In this document: positions 11,744 to 23,586 of the stretch, one piece after another
How the letters are laid out: each line of letters starts with the position of its first letter
How positions within the stretch are numbered: the first letter of the stretch is position 1
Assembly: GCF_000330505.1 (NCBI RefSeq)
Contig: NW_004191676.1
Coordinates: forward strand, 96,686 to 139,706
Direction: 5' to 3'
Length of the DNA stretch: 43,021 bases
From: Entamoeba invadens IP1
Lineage: Eukaryota > Evosea > Mastigamoebida > Endamoebidae
The notes under the pieces: generated by a model
What the model saw: the letters and a program-made list of their open reading frames with translations, nothing else
What the model was told of the DNA's origin: nothing
The model's database searches: none
Program-made: the position numbers and the translations under genes

Positions 11744-12173
11744 CTCATTCAACTCATCTAATTCATTTTTCGTTATTACAATATGGCAAGTTTGACTTAT
11801 ACAACAACTATGTACGAAGTGGTAAATATTATAGTTTAATTATAATAAAATTTTAATAGAAATATAATTAATGAAATTTTCTATAATTAATATGATTTGA
11901 TTTTAATTATTTTTACTATTGTTATTGGTTTCAAAACTATTATCCTAAACCATACATAACTAATTATACTTTTTAACTTTAAAGCTTTTAAGACTAAAAT
12001 GAATAACGTTACTAGTCTAAACTAGTTAATTTAATTATTTGTTCTTCTCAATAACTCTAAGTATTAATAATAATAACAAATAATTATATTTTTATATTTA
12101 TTTAACGGAAGTTACGAACATGAAAAACATCTAAATTTGCCGATAAAACGGGTCGGAGTGAAGGAAAATGAAA
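11744..12173. other. Convergent intergenic spacer
   Basis: AT-rich spacer between the stops of two convergent genes. It must hold both 3' ends. I see no ORF, repeat or mobile-element signature. Confidence 0.6.
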
Positions 12174-13640
12174 TTACAAAATGCTTGGTTGTTGGTAGTC
12201 GTTTCTTTTCTTGGGGGGAGGAGGTGGAGCTCTTCCGGCGTCTGTCTCCGACTTAAAACTCAACGGCTTGTCTGCGATTTTTTGCTTCTTTGGGAACACT
12301 TTTTGTTGTTTTCTTGGAGGCAAGTCGGGTTTAGGTTTTTCAGGTGTTTGTTGAGCTGTTGGACTGAGTGATTTTGGGGAAGATTTCTTCTGAGGAGTTA
12401 TTTGGAGGTTTGGAGAGGAAAACGTTGGACTTGAATGTGTTGGTGGGATTTTAGTTTCTGCGGAATTCGTTTTGTGATGGACAGGAGCGAATTGAGGACG
12501 TGGCGGAGGTGGAGGGTTGCGACGAGGGACGGCGGTTGTTGGATTCGAACGAGCGAGTAAAAAAGGTTTAGAAGGTTCTTGGTCTGCGGAAGGGAGGGAA
12601 AGACTTGTTTTAAAAGTGTTATCGTGTGGCGTGTCGAAGACTTCTTTATAATTTTCTATAAGAAATCTAGTGCAAGCAAAACAGTCACTATTATTCGAAC
12701 TAATCATATCAACTACATTCACTCCAGTGAAGATATTAACACCAAAGACTGTTTTATTATTTCATTGTTAAATCAATCAAATTGAAAAATATTTAAAAAA
12801 ATCAAAAAGTGGGTTGGAAACTTCACTGAAACACTAAAAAACAAACTGATGGAAATATTCGAGACATTCATTTTATTAATAGCTGACGCATCACACACTA
12901 ATCGGAGATAATGTAATAACATTTTTAACGTTGAATAGTACACTCTATTAGTAAACACCAGAGTTTATCAATTTATATATTTAGCAAGAACAAAGAACAT
13001 GTTGAAATAACTCCATTTAATCTTGAAATATCTTGCATATCATTACTTTATTATTACCAAACCAATAACATATTATAATTTCGAAAAGTCTAGTAAATTT
13101 AAAATATATTATTAATATATTATTAATATATAGTTAATATATAGTTAAAATAATAGTTTAATAAGGTGTAAAATAAAATAACAAACGGTGGTAAAAAGGA
13201 GAGTATATTTTGAATGTTTTTAATTTTAGTAGGATAAAATTTGTCGTCCATTTGAACGGTTGCGATGATCATGTCTGTCTATCTGTAAACATTTTTTTTT
13301 ACTTAGAACGAATAGTAAGTTTATAATAAAAGTAAAGCTATTTGAGAGAAGAACTAACGTTTTCCTTTTTAACTAAAGAGTCTGGCAATTCTCTAAAAAA
13401 CGCTTTGAGAACAGCCGCCACGGTATGGATGTCATAGTGTGTCAATTCGACGTGCTCTCCTTTGTTAAACATTTTTTTAATTAAATTGATGTCTTCGAGT
13501 TTCCCACTAATTCGAAATATGCCCTCCGCTTCTACACGAGCTGGTTTCTCCGTGAGGTATGTGATCAACTCATATACTGGAAATGGAACGTTCTGCATAG
13601 TCGGAACGCTTTCTAAGAGTACACCAAATACCTTCCCCAT
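12174..13640 (-). CDS. RhoGAP-domain protein with proline-rich tail
   Basis: Exons 13640-13359, 13278-13187, 12944-12847 and 12748-12174 give 348 residues. Introns (80, 242 and 98 bp) start GTTAGT, GTTTGT and GTTTGT and end TAG, TAG and CAG; all phases match. Start: ATG at 13640, since an in-frame TGA lies just upstream of the GTG at 13649. Residues 1-190 form a RhoGAP domain: VFGVLLESVP, the arginine-finger motif AEGIFRISG (Arg43), VLKAFFRELPDSL, LSFLPPVYYSTLKMLLHYL and INKMNVSNISIIFG, all in the family order. The domain would speed GTP hydrolysis by Rho/Rac GTPases at the actin cortex. The tail (about 205-348) is Ser/Pro/Lys-rich with two polyproline runs (NPPPPPRP, APPPPPKKR) that fit SH3 or profilin binding. 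Entamoeba has many short RhoGAP proteins. Its exact target GTPase cannot be told. Confidence 0.9.
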
Positions 13641-14346
13641 TGATTTCACAGTTCACTTCGCCTTTTTTTCATGGCTTCGAAATTACTAGAATGTGTAGTT
13701 TATTTTTAGTATATTATAGTATTCCGGCCGTTTAAAAAAAAACGACGTAACTCCAGTTTCTTTCAAATTTGGTTGTAATTTTACTCTCTCCTGTCATTAT
13801 AAATCTATTAATTCAGACTTGGAAAAAAAATATCAGTTCGGCGAATCGATTTTTGGTTGAAAAATTAGTATTAATCGAAAACTGATTACTATACTTTATA
13901 TATATATTTATTATAAAGTCTAGATAAAAAGCACCAATTAATAATATTTTTAAAAATTGTCATTTATATTTTAGTTAATAGTAATTCAATATATTTTTAA
14001 ATAGTAATGTAACATTATTATAGTATTAATAAAACTATATAAATATAATTTTATTTATTATAAATGTAATTGACACACATATAAACCTTTATTATAATAA
14101 TAATATATATATAATAATAATTTATATTAAAACATAATTTAAAATATTTCTTTGTGTAAATACTCAACAATAAAATATACTATAATATCAATTATAATTA
14201 AATAACTATGATAATAGTTACATTTAATTACTATATTTAATAATATATTAATGATAAAAATATATAAAATACAATCTACTATATATAAACCATATTATTA
14301 GTATATAACAAGAACAATAAAACGACATATAAATAAATTACACAAG
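13641..14346. other. Intergenic spacer upstream of RhoGAP gene
   Basis: About 700 bp between the RhoGAP start and the stop of the next minus-strand gene. It is mostly A/T runs (TA-rich from about 13880) and presumably holds the RhoGAP promoter. No element or ORF is supported. Confidence 0.55.
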
Positions 14347-15300
14347 TTATATCTTTTTTTGCTGAAGCGATGGTAAGACTTTTGAACATAAATCGGCCAT
14401 TTCTAACGGAAGGTTAAGCACCAAAGGCATGAAAGGAAGTCTTTTTGGACGAGAGACTTTGTCTGTCATTGCAATTAGCTGATCGAGGTTCTTCGCGAAT
14501 TGGGCAATTTGCGGTGTACATATATTCAATTGTTTATTTTCTAGTTCTTTCAAGATCTCGTCGTTTTGGGAGACCAATCTAAAGATGTCGAAATCCGAGT
14601 TTTCATCGTTTGGGCTTTGTGAAGTCAAAAACGTTGTTTGAGGTTTTCGATGAGTTTTAGGGAGTGGGGTGTCTGAGTGTATTGTTTTGAAACTTTTTTG
14701 AGAAGAGAAAGATACGAGTGATCGTGGAGGTCGTGGGGAAGATTGAGAATTTTCCGAAGAGTTTTCTGAGAGTTGTGAGGAATGTTCAGAAAGATTTGGT
14801 CGTGAGTTGCGAGATGGTGAGGTAAAGACACGTTTCTGACTTTTCTTTGAAAATTGGTCCCAAGACTCTTTCTGGTTTGTGAGACAATGACAACACAAGA
14901 TTGAAATGGCGGAACGAAAGAAGTTCGAAGGATATAAAAGCGCAAAAAACAAACTGAATTTTCGCGAATCCACTGGATTCGAAGGGAAATCTGTTGAATG
15001 GATTTGTGAGGAAACCATGGCGCGATTGAAAGAACAGACTTCAAGATGTTGTCGTTGGGGTCAAAGCTGTTGATGAGTCTTTTCAAGTGTTAGTGATGGC
15101 AACATAAAAAGTCAAGAAGAAAAAGTAACAAACTTCGCGGTTTGTTGTTCGAGTAATATTGTTTCGTCATATGACCAATTGAACGAATCAGGAGAGCTAA
15201 CGCTCGATATTAAATTCGATAATGTTGAATATACAGGTACCGACGATAGACTATGCGGTGGGTTGACAGTTATCATTGCATTTCCCAGGTCTTGTTTCAT
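14347..15300 (-). CDS. Three-exon Ser/Pro-rich protein, unknown function
   Basis: Exons 15300-15134, 15078-14955 and 14871-14347 give 271 residues. Intron 1 (55 bp) runs GTTTGT...AAAAG and intron 2 (83 bp) GTTTGT...ACCAG; joining restores phase (exon sum 816 nt). Without splicing each piece meets a stop within a few codons of the junction, which is why the gene looks like three overlapping ORFs. The spliced product has an N-terminal globular part (about 1-95, containing LINSFDPNDNILKSVL), a Ser/Pro/Arg-rich, probably disordered middle (about 100-175) and a C-terminal helical part (IAQFAKNLDQLIAMTDKV) ending LQQKKI. I recognise no domain. The middle region could be a phosphorylation target. 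Confidence 0.78.
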
Positions 15301-16193
15301 TTTATTTACCTTCGTTCCTTCTTGGCTTTTTGAAACGAAAAAAAGTCGAGGTTTCTATTGAATGGCACTTTGAGACTTGTGCATTGTGTTGAATTATATT
15401 ATAATATAAATAGTTTAAAAATACCATTTAAAATAGAATACATTACTTTTTATGTGAAAATTGAAAAGTTCTTGCTGTTTCTCTTTGATCACAATTTCCC
15501 GAATGTTTATGTAATATTCTTATCTATATTATGATGGTGTTTTTTAGAATTTATTAGTTTCACAAAGATTTTATTTTTGTTGGAAGAATTTTGCATATCA
15601 ACCGATTTCTATATCTATTTTTATAATGAAATAATCTGCTGGTTTTGATTCAGTAACTAAGTTAAAATATTCCCTGGTTTTTGAATGAAAAACATGTAAA
15701 ACTTCATTACACAAATTATCAGTAAATAATATTTGTGTAACTCGATTTCTTGATTCAAGTTGTATTTTTAATAATGTTTTAGTTGTTCACAAAAATAAAT
15801 AAATTATTTGATTATGTAATAAATATATAAAATATATAGTAATTTTGACACGTTTAATTATTATTAGAATTATATAATTAAATAAATAATTATTTTTTGT
15901 ATGTTTTGGATGGGCATTAAAATTTTGAAATAAATTTTAATTTAAAAGTATAGTTTTTTGAATTATAATTATACCAATTAAATACATTTTATAATTTAAA
16001 ACAGGTTTTTTTAATTTAAAGTATAATATCATATTTTAAATTATATTATAAAAAAACATTATTATATTTCATAATTAAATATTTTATATATTTTGGTTGT
16101 TAGAATAATTATATTTGTGATTTAATAATTTTTTTTATTAGATCTTTAAAAAAAATAGAAAATAATTTATATTAATAAAATAATACTTAAAGA
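15301..16193. other. AT-rich spacer
   Basis: Holds the upstream region of the three-exon gene at its left edge, then A/T-rich DNA with no supported ORF or repeat. Confidence 0.55.
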
Positions 16194-16340
16194 ATGGGGA
16201 GAAAGCCACACCACATTTTTTCACATGAAAATTGTTTATTTTTTCGGGTATTTTTTAATGGAATTTTTCTTTGAATTTTTCTTCCCGAAAATTGACTTGA
16301 ATTAAATACTGAAAAAAAAGTGGTGTGTCTTTCTCCCCAT
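16194..16340. mobile_element. 147-bp MITE with pogo-3-like ends
   Basis: A short palindromic element. The left end, ATGGGGAGAAAGCCACACCAC, mirrors the right end (16320-16340) with one mismatch, and the interior is also partly self-complementary. The core GGGAGAAAGCCACACCA is identical to the start of the ~130-bp TIR of the pogo-type element at 26388-29669, so it is probably mobilised by that family's transposase. The right end is followed by TA; the left has AA, so a TA duplication is decayed or absent. Confidence 0.85.
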
Positions 16341-16521
16341 ACTCATGCCTCGGAAAAATTTGCTTTTCAAGAAAAAAAGACTGAAGAGGCTGTTTTTTTG
16401 CGGCAAAAAAATTGTCTTTGGTAAAGCCATTTTTAAAAATACGAAAATAAACGGGACATTAGGTTATATTGAATTGTGATTCCAGAAGATTCAATAATTT
16501 TTATCAAATTGTTTTTGATAA

Positions 16522-16840
16522 ATTAACAATTTATAAATACTTATCGTTTTTTTATGTTTTATTAGCACAATAAAAAAACATAATTTAAATAACGAAAAGA
16601 TAAATTTAACATATGAATTTTATTAACATATTTTCTTGTATAATTAACACACCAAAAAAATAAAATTAATTAACGAAAAAAACAATTAACAATTTAAAAA
16701 TATTTATCGATTTTTCTTGTAAAATTAACACAGCGAAAATTTACAAATAATTTAACGCAATCAAAATTAACATCTTACTATTATTAACGTTTTTACATGT
16801 TAAATTAACAAACTAAAATGTAAATAATTAACGATAATTC
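16522..16840 (+). repeat. Degenerate ~80-bp tandem repeat, four units
   Basis: Four units of about 76-82 bp each begin AATTAACA or ATTTAACA, contain a second TTAACA/TTAGCA box after a T-rich run, and end in a TTAACG-like box followed by A/C-rich sequence. Unit starts are near 16522, 16604, 16684 and 16765. The boxes are conserved better than the sequence between them. Confidence 0.6.
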
Positions 16841-19800
16841 AATAAAAAATATGTATTTCAAATAAATTACATTGTACAATATCTGTTTGTAATTACAAAC
16901 ATTTATTTGTAATTATTAATTAAATATTTTATTTGTTACAGAATCGACAGAGTAAAATATTTAAAACCACAATTAAACAAACATTATTTGATAATTAAAC
17001 AATACCGTTTCATTGAAATTATATTTCAAAGAATGACTTGTTATAAATATTTAATTTATTATAAATTATAAACATAAAAAATGAATAAAATGATGTCATG
17101 TGCATGATCAACATATAAGACTATGGTCATTTTTCAACATGGAATAAAAATTGCATCACAATTAACAACATTTTTTATAATGATAAATCATTTGTGTTAG
17201 AAAAATACTATTATTTTAAATTTTTTAATATATATCTTTCAACCTGTTTATAATTTTGTTGATACTTATTAATGTACAACATAATTGTTTTAGTATTATA
17301 TATTTAATTCTGAATTATATTGTTAAAATAAATGTATTGTAAAATGTATAGCATTGGTCATTCAACGTGCCAAACAATGACTATATAAGCAGTTGATTTG
17401 TCTGGAAAAAATACATTTTAACAAACAGTTAGTTAATAATGACATCAATAAAAAACATGATTATAACTTCTTTTGTATTTTAATGAACAACAAAAACACC
17501 AAATTGAAAAATATAAAACATTGTAACGGTCCATTTGTTTCAAATCATAAACAAATAGAAGTTTACGCTTTACTTTGTTTAAACATCAAAAACACAACAA
17601 TAAATTTAATTTTCATTATATGGACAGTAATATTTAAATAAGGTACAACAAATTGTGTATTAATATATCATTTAAAACAGCTTATATTTTACATATATAA
17701 GTTCAAATCAATAAACACGAAATTGTGACTTTTATGTATTTGAACTTGATTTTTTTGTAAAAAAACTTTTTGACATTTGAACAAAAGTGGGTAAATTCAT
17801 TACTGATTCAACTTCAATACATATTTGTTGTTTTTAAACATTTCGTTGACAATATATCAACAACAATATTAAAATATGTTAATAAAAAATACACAACTAT
17901 AGTTTTTAATTCATGTTAATTCTTAGACTACTAAAAATGATTTTAATGTCTTATGTACACGTTTAAGTGAGTCGCAAGTTAAATCCTAAAATTTGTGTAA
18001 ACTGTGATACTTTTTTAATTTTATTGTTATCTTTTAAACTTTTAGTTTTATGTTACATTTTTACACATCTTAAAGTTACCACTTTTAATATTTTAGGCTG
18101 TTTTTAAATCACCAGTGTAGCAATAAACGGTAAAACCCAATACACCAACTGTTGTTATCAAATCAATGAAAATTACTAATTAACAAATGCTTCCATTTTA
18201 ATTAATCATAATAGTTGTAGTATTATCAAAATATACATGTTCACTTTTTGTGTTGTAATTTAAAAAATGATAAAACGATTGTTAAAAAAAATATTTGGAT
18301 TAATATCTCAGTTGCACATCATTTTCAACAAAAAATTGTTGATATGAAAATTGAGGATATGGAAGTGATTGCACAATGAAATTATTAACAATTGTTTATA
18401 TTTGATTTTTCTTTGTATTAACAAATCGTCAATGCAAACACATATAATTACAATTAATAATTGAAAATAACAATGTCATTAACAGTCATTATTCATTCAA
18501 AAATTCAATTTTACAATTACACTTGTATTAACAAATATGTATATCTATTATTAAATTATTTAAACTTTTAACTGTGTTGATAACTGTGTTATGTGAATAA
18601 TTGGAAACACCTTTTTACTAAAAGTTAACAAATGTATAATTATTCAAAATAAATTTTAATGATATCAAAATATAAATCAAAAAATAACAGAAATGATCAA
18701 TTGAAATATTTAATTTCGATTTGATTATAACTGTATATATTGTTAATCGTATGTGTATTAACGTAAAACAGACTATTTTAAAATTATATAAATATAAAAC
18801 TTGCAAACTTTTTTGTTGTTAAAAGTTTGGCATCAAACATAAACTGTTAGATTCGAATATAATTAATATGATTTATTTTTACAACAAATTTTTATTATTG
18901 AAAATGTGTATATCTGTATTAATAAGTATATTATGTAAACCGAATACCTCGACTACTAATAGGTTATAAACCATTATTGATTAAATATTAATTATTGGAT
19001 TTTAAAAAACAATAAAGAAAATACAAATGATGTGATTGTTTTGAAATTGATAATTGATATCTGATGTGCCCGTTTAATTTATTAATAAATCATTTTTTTG
19101 TTTATCAACTACAATAACTTTTAGATGTATGAAATTTTATAAAACTTGTAACAACTCGAATGTTTTAAAAAGAAAGAAAAAATGCAACCAACAGTCAAGA
19201 AATTACTTTTATTTTGTTATTTAATTTTATATATTACAACAACACCTGGAATTCAATTATGTTACGTCAAACTATTTAATCGGGCTTACATGATACCGAG
19301 AATTTACATTTCTGAACTGTCTCATCTTTTCTTTTTTGGTTTCATGTTATTGGTAATTCAGTTGGTGTTTATTTTCAGATTATGCCTTTTTGTAACGATA
19401 TATTTAATACAATGCTTTTAATATATTTTTGATAGATATTCCATTATATTACTTGTAAAAGAGGATCAATGTCATTGTTTGCATCCACAATAGTCATTAA
19501 GATTATAAGTTTAAAAAATCACATATCAATTACAAGTGTATGTTTCAAGAAATTACATTAACAGTTTTTAGTCTACAATTATAAAGCAAATATATACTCT
19601 AAAATACCACATACAAATAATACAGCTACGACTATTGTGTTAATAACGGGTTATTAATAACAAATTTTTGTTGCATGTTTGATGAAATTTTAATTATTAA
19701 ATTGATAACAAAATAATAATTTAATAAGTTATTATAGATATTTTATTTAATAAAACTATAATAATTTTATAATAAATTATTATTTAATTAAACTATAAAA

Positions 19801-19955
19801 ATATAAAATAATTAATTATAACAATTATTGTTACAAACTTATAGTTAAGTTATTATTAATTTTAATAATAAATAAAAATAAAATCCCATAATGTTATTTT
19901 TAAATAGTAATTCATTTAATAACACAATGAAAACACAGTAATAAAATAATTGAAG

Positions 19956-19977
19956 TGTTCTTAAGGTGTGTTTGGTT
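19956..19977 (+). repeat. Short dispersed motif, copy 2
   Basis: Second copy of the TTCTTAAGGTGGGTTTGGTT motif, with one substitution. Confidence 0.55.
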
Positions 19978-21515
19978 AAAAACATTTTTCTTCATGTCAA
20001 TAATTAATAATTAAAATTGTTAATAAAAAATATTATAATTTGTTATAAAATGAATATAATTACAGGTTAAATAAATAGTATAATACATGTCAAGAATGTT
20101 CACATAAACTAAATAATAAATAAAATTTAATTGTAATAATGGTAACTATTATAATTAAATGATTAGTTCTAATTACTATTTTATTATACTATTTCTAATT
20201 TATTTAACATTATTTTATTTGAATTTGTATATTATTTAATTATATCAAAATGATTAAATTTATTATACTTTTAGTTTTTTTGTTAATTTTATTTAAAAAA
20301 TTATGTTCAAAATGAATTTAAATTATTAATTTGTGGATTAACAATAATTTATTAATAGTTTAATTTTTTCGGTTTATTTGTGACTTTATTTTACTATTAA
20401 TATTTAGTTGTTATTAATTTCTTATATAGTTTTTATAAATGTTTATATTTGTTTTTAGAAAATGTTATTTGAATGTTTTGACAAAATGTACTATTTCTTA
20501 ATATATTATTTATTACATAATTTAATACATAAATTCATTGTCGTAAATTAAACATTAGTTAAGATATCGTTAATTTTATTATATTGTTATAATAAATTTG
20601 TATAATTTATTATATCATGTATATACTATAACAATTAACCAGTTGTTAATAGTTTAAATACTAGACGTTTTTACTATTGTTCTATAAAAGGGAGTAACCA
20701 TGAGGTGAGTTTTATTTTAATTTGCCAAAAAATATTTTAGTGCAAAAAAACAAATTTTTCCAAGGCATGCCCATACTGTAGAATGATTTTCTTATTGTTT
20801 TTATTTTTGTTTAATGTAGGTATTTGACAAATAATGTTATAAATTCAAAAATATTTTTATTAAAATTTTAATGCTTTTCTTTTTTACATTACTAATTTTA
20901 ATAACATGTAAAAAAAATTAAAAATTAAATTAACTATCAAATTAACTATAATTATTTATAATTTATATGAAAAAGTTATTTATGATGAACAATGAATTTT
21001 AATTAATTCTTGAAAAAATCCATCTATCTTATTATATTATTTTTATATTATATGTAACTATAATATAATATTAAAAACAAAAACATTATTGTTTTTTCAA
21101 TAATAATAACTAATAATTAATATAATTATAATTAAATTTTTATTATTTTTTATGTTCTTCATTTCAGCAAATTTGAAAAACTTAAACCATTATGATTACA
21201 TTTATATACAAATTATAAAAGATAAATTATAATTATTATTATTATTAAAAATTTCTCTTTAAAATAATTAAAAATGCCAAATTTACAACAATACAACAAC
21301 CTAATAATTAAAAAAATAATTTAAACCATGTTCTTTTTTTTACTTAAAATAATTCAAAACATTTGAATAACCTTCAGAACATATTATAAATTATTATTAA
21401 ACTATACATATTTACTATTAAAATTATAGAAAACCATTAGTTATTTTAATAATAAATATAATACATTTAATATAACTTATAACACTCAAAATGAAGCGAA
21501 AATAACAAGTTAAAA

Positions 21516-21836
21516 CTAAAGTATTGCACAACATGAACTTGAAGTACCCCCCTTCTTGTCATCTTCGGGCTTAGCGTTTTTGTATCTGTACTCCACCAAT
21601 TCCTCGTCTTCCTCTTGGATGGCTTCTTGATATTCAATGAGTTGTGCAGACTCGTCCATCCACTTTTTGGCCCCATTTAAATAGAGCCCAATCCCTTCCT
21701 CCGCTTTCATGTGAATAGCCTCGGCAATAAACACAATCGCATCCTTGACACTCAAATTCCCGTCCACTCGTAAAATTTTGGCTATAACCGGGTATGAGCT
21801 TGGAAACCTCAACTTCATGGTAACCACTTTAGTCAT
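21516..21836 (-). CDS. Small F0/ubiquitin-like protein with CaaX box
   Basis: 106 residues from the ATG at 21836; the frame is open 14 codons further to a TTG, which is not used. Residues 1-82 look like a ubiquitin-fold domain of the talin/FERM F0 type: a hydrophobic first strand (TKVVTMKLRF), then NLSVKDAIVFIAEAI as the helix, IGLYLNGAKKWMDES and LEYR-like ELVEYRYK at the end. The tail is charged, then GGTSSS and the last four residues CAIL form a CaaX box. Leu at the end favours geranylgeranylation, so the protein is probably membrane-anchored. Such F0-like modules bind small GTPases or serve as adaptors in cell adhesion; the function here is inferred. Plant membrane-anchored ubiquitin-fold proteins have the same layout and are an alternative comparison. 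Confidence 0.8.
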   Translation of the reverse strand: MTKVVTMKLRFPSSYPVIAKILRVDGNLSVKDAIVFIAEAIHMKAEEGIGLYLNGAKKWMDESAQLIEYQEAIQEEDEELVEYRYKNAKPEDDKKGGTSSSCCAIL

Positions 21837-22212
21837 TCGAAAACTTGACAAGGGATTGAGCTTTCCCAGTTTTGTCAACTTTTAATAGTTAGTCTCTTCT
21901 TCTTGGACTTTTTCATTTACTTATTATTACTATATAAGAGTTATTTTTTACTATAAATACGATCGCTTTTATTTTGGAAAATCATTACATTTAAACAGGT
22001 TCTGATTTCCCATATTTATCACCGAATTCACAAGTAAAAGTTGAGTACCGAGTCAATTTGGTATTAACTCGACTAAAACTTTTCGTTATTGAATAAAATT
22101 GAAGTTCTTATTATTCAGACGGGACTAATTAAGTACATTATACACAATACTCTCAATCAAAAGAATTATAACAAAAATTGTTTTTATTCCTTCGTTCGCC
22201 CATTCGAGCACT

Positions 22213-23437
22213 TCAAACAAATAGATTATCTTGTCTGTTGATTTCGTCATACAAATGCTCGAATTTTTTCTGTTGATCAGTTACAACTCACTTGTTGCTT
22301 CTACACAAATAGAAAATCACGTAAGAAAAAACAAACTGAAAACACAGGTAAATCCTTTGGCATCAAAGGATCGTCCTTCATATCTGGAATGCTGGAATCT
22401 ATTTCCATAGCCTCAAGCATCTCGGGTTTGTTTTTTATTTCCTCAAAGAAGTCTTCCATCTGAGCTGTCATGTCGTCTTCTTCGTCCTCTCCATCGTCTT
22501 CATCTTCGTCATCATATCCGTATCCATAGTCCTCGTCTTCCTCTCCACTGATCTCTCCAGTTGTTTCGCTTGCTGGTATTAATTCCTTTCTCAACTCTTC
22601 GTGGTATCCGTTCACGTTTTTCACAAACTCCTCACTGTTGAGTCCATTTTTTGTAAGCGCTTCTGCGTATTCAGTATTTTGATACATATCATAAATAAGT
22701 TCGTTTGCAAAAGACTTCATCTCTTTGTTGTTTTCGTCGTTTTTAAGTTTGTCCCACAACTTCGCCTCATCCAATGTGGCAATGACCTTATCCGCCATTT
22801 TCATTTTGACCATCTCACTTAAAATACCCAACGCAGACTTGATCATGATTGTGGACGTCTTATAATCGTCGTTTGCTAGTTTGGCAACAGTCAACGCAAG
22901 GATGTGGTGTCCAAATAACGAATCAATGATTGACTGTTGGTGTGAGTGGACAAGATAATAGACAGCTTCACACCATATTTGGAATATGTAGTCTTGTTTG
23001 ATCTTTTCAGTCCTAACTGTTTTGGGGGGTTCAGAAAGGATCACGGCAAGTTTATCAATGTATGCCTCAAAGTGACTGTAGAATGGCAACGGTGTGATCT
23101 GGGCTGGTGAGCTTGGATCGACTGGATGAGTTTTCATAAGGCGAATAAAACTCACCACTGCCTGTTCCATCAGGTACAAATCTTGCTCCTAACTGTCATC
23201 TCTTTCCGCCAAACTTGTCATTTTATCACAAAAAAAATCTCACAAGTAAATTAAAAAATAAAACTTTGAAAAACAAAAAGAATAACAAAAACAACAACAA
23301 ACGCCTAAACTGAACATCGCTTCAAAAAACGGATCAACCATGTTGATGTTCGTTGTCTCCACAAGGTCTCTGTTTGATGTTGAATCGTTCACTAACGACG
23401 CAAAGTCCTGGATTTTCTGTTCAGCCAACCCACTCAT
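22213..23437 (-). CDS. Three-exon helical protein with acidic tail, unknown
   Basis: Exons 23437-23303, 23188-22337 and 22269-22213 give 347 residues. Introns are 114 bp (GTTTGT...GTTAG) and 67 bp (GTTTGT...AACAG), both phase 0. The last exon adds a sensible C-terminus, KKFEHLYDEINRQDNLFV; a nearer TAG would instead give a 36-bp intron and a seven-residue end, which I judge less likely. Residues 1-230 are predicted helical with a repeat-like rhythm (for example YLMEQAVVSFIRLMKTH, YIFQIWCEAVYYLVHSH, IMIKSALGILSEMVKM), suggesting ARM/HEAT-type packing. An acidic, Asp/Glu/Tyr-rich run follows (about 255-290), then a short helical end. No family is recognised. It is divergent from the next gene, with 149 bp between start codons. 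Confidence 0.8.
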
Positions 23438-23586
23438 TTTGTCAATTTGAAGTTTATCAGATTTTCGAGATCTCCTGAAATTTTAGAAATGAGAGTTCGA
23501 GATTGATAAGCCAGAACAACGGGACATTTAAGCGTTGAAAAAAGACAAAAATTTGTAAAAGATGAAAAAAATAGGAAATAATTCTG
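23438..23586. promoter_or_regulatory. Shared divergent promoter region
   Basis: 149 bp separate the start codons of two divergent genes, so both promoters must lie here. The A-rich tract before the plus-strand ATG is typical of Entamoeba starts. I cannot assign TATA, GAAC or initiator elements with certainty. Confidence 0.45.

Larger units (their letters stand above)
16341..21515. other. Long gene-free AT-rich region
   Basis: 5.2 kb of very AT-rich DNA. The open frames (for example 17393-17641, 18618-18806 and a hydrophobic 79-codon frame at 19182-19421) have the composition of the background and no recognisable domains. A degenerate tandem repeat at 16522-16840 and one short dispersed motif at 19956-19977 are listed separately. 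It could be a region of decayed elements. Confidence 0.55.

Noticed and set aside
19182..19421. 79-codon hydrophobic ORF as a small membrane protein
   Set aside because: The Phe/Leu/Ile-rich composition is what AT-rich DNA gives by chance, and there is no support from neighbours or motifs.
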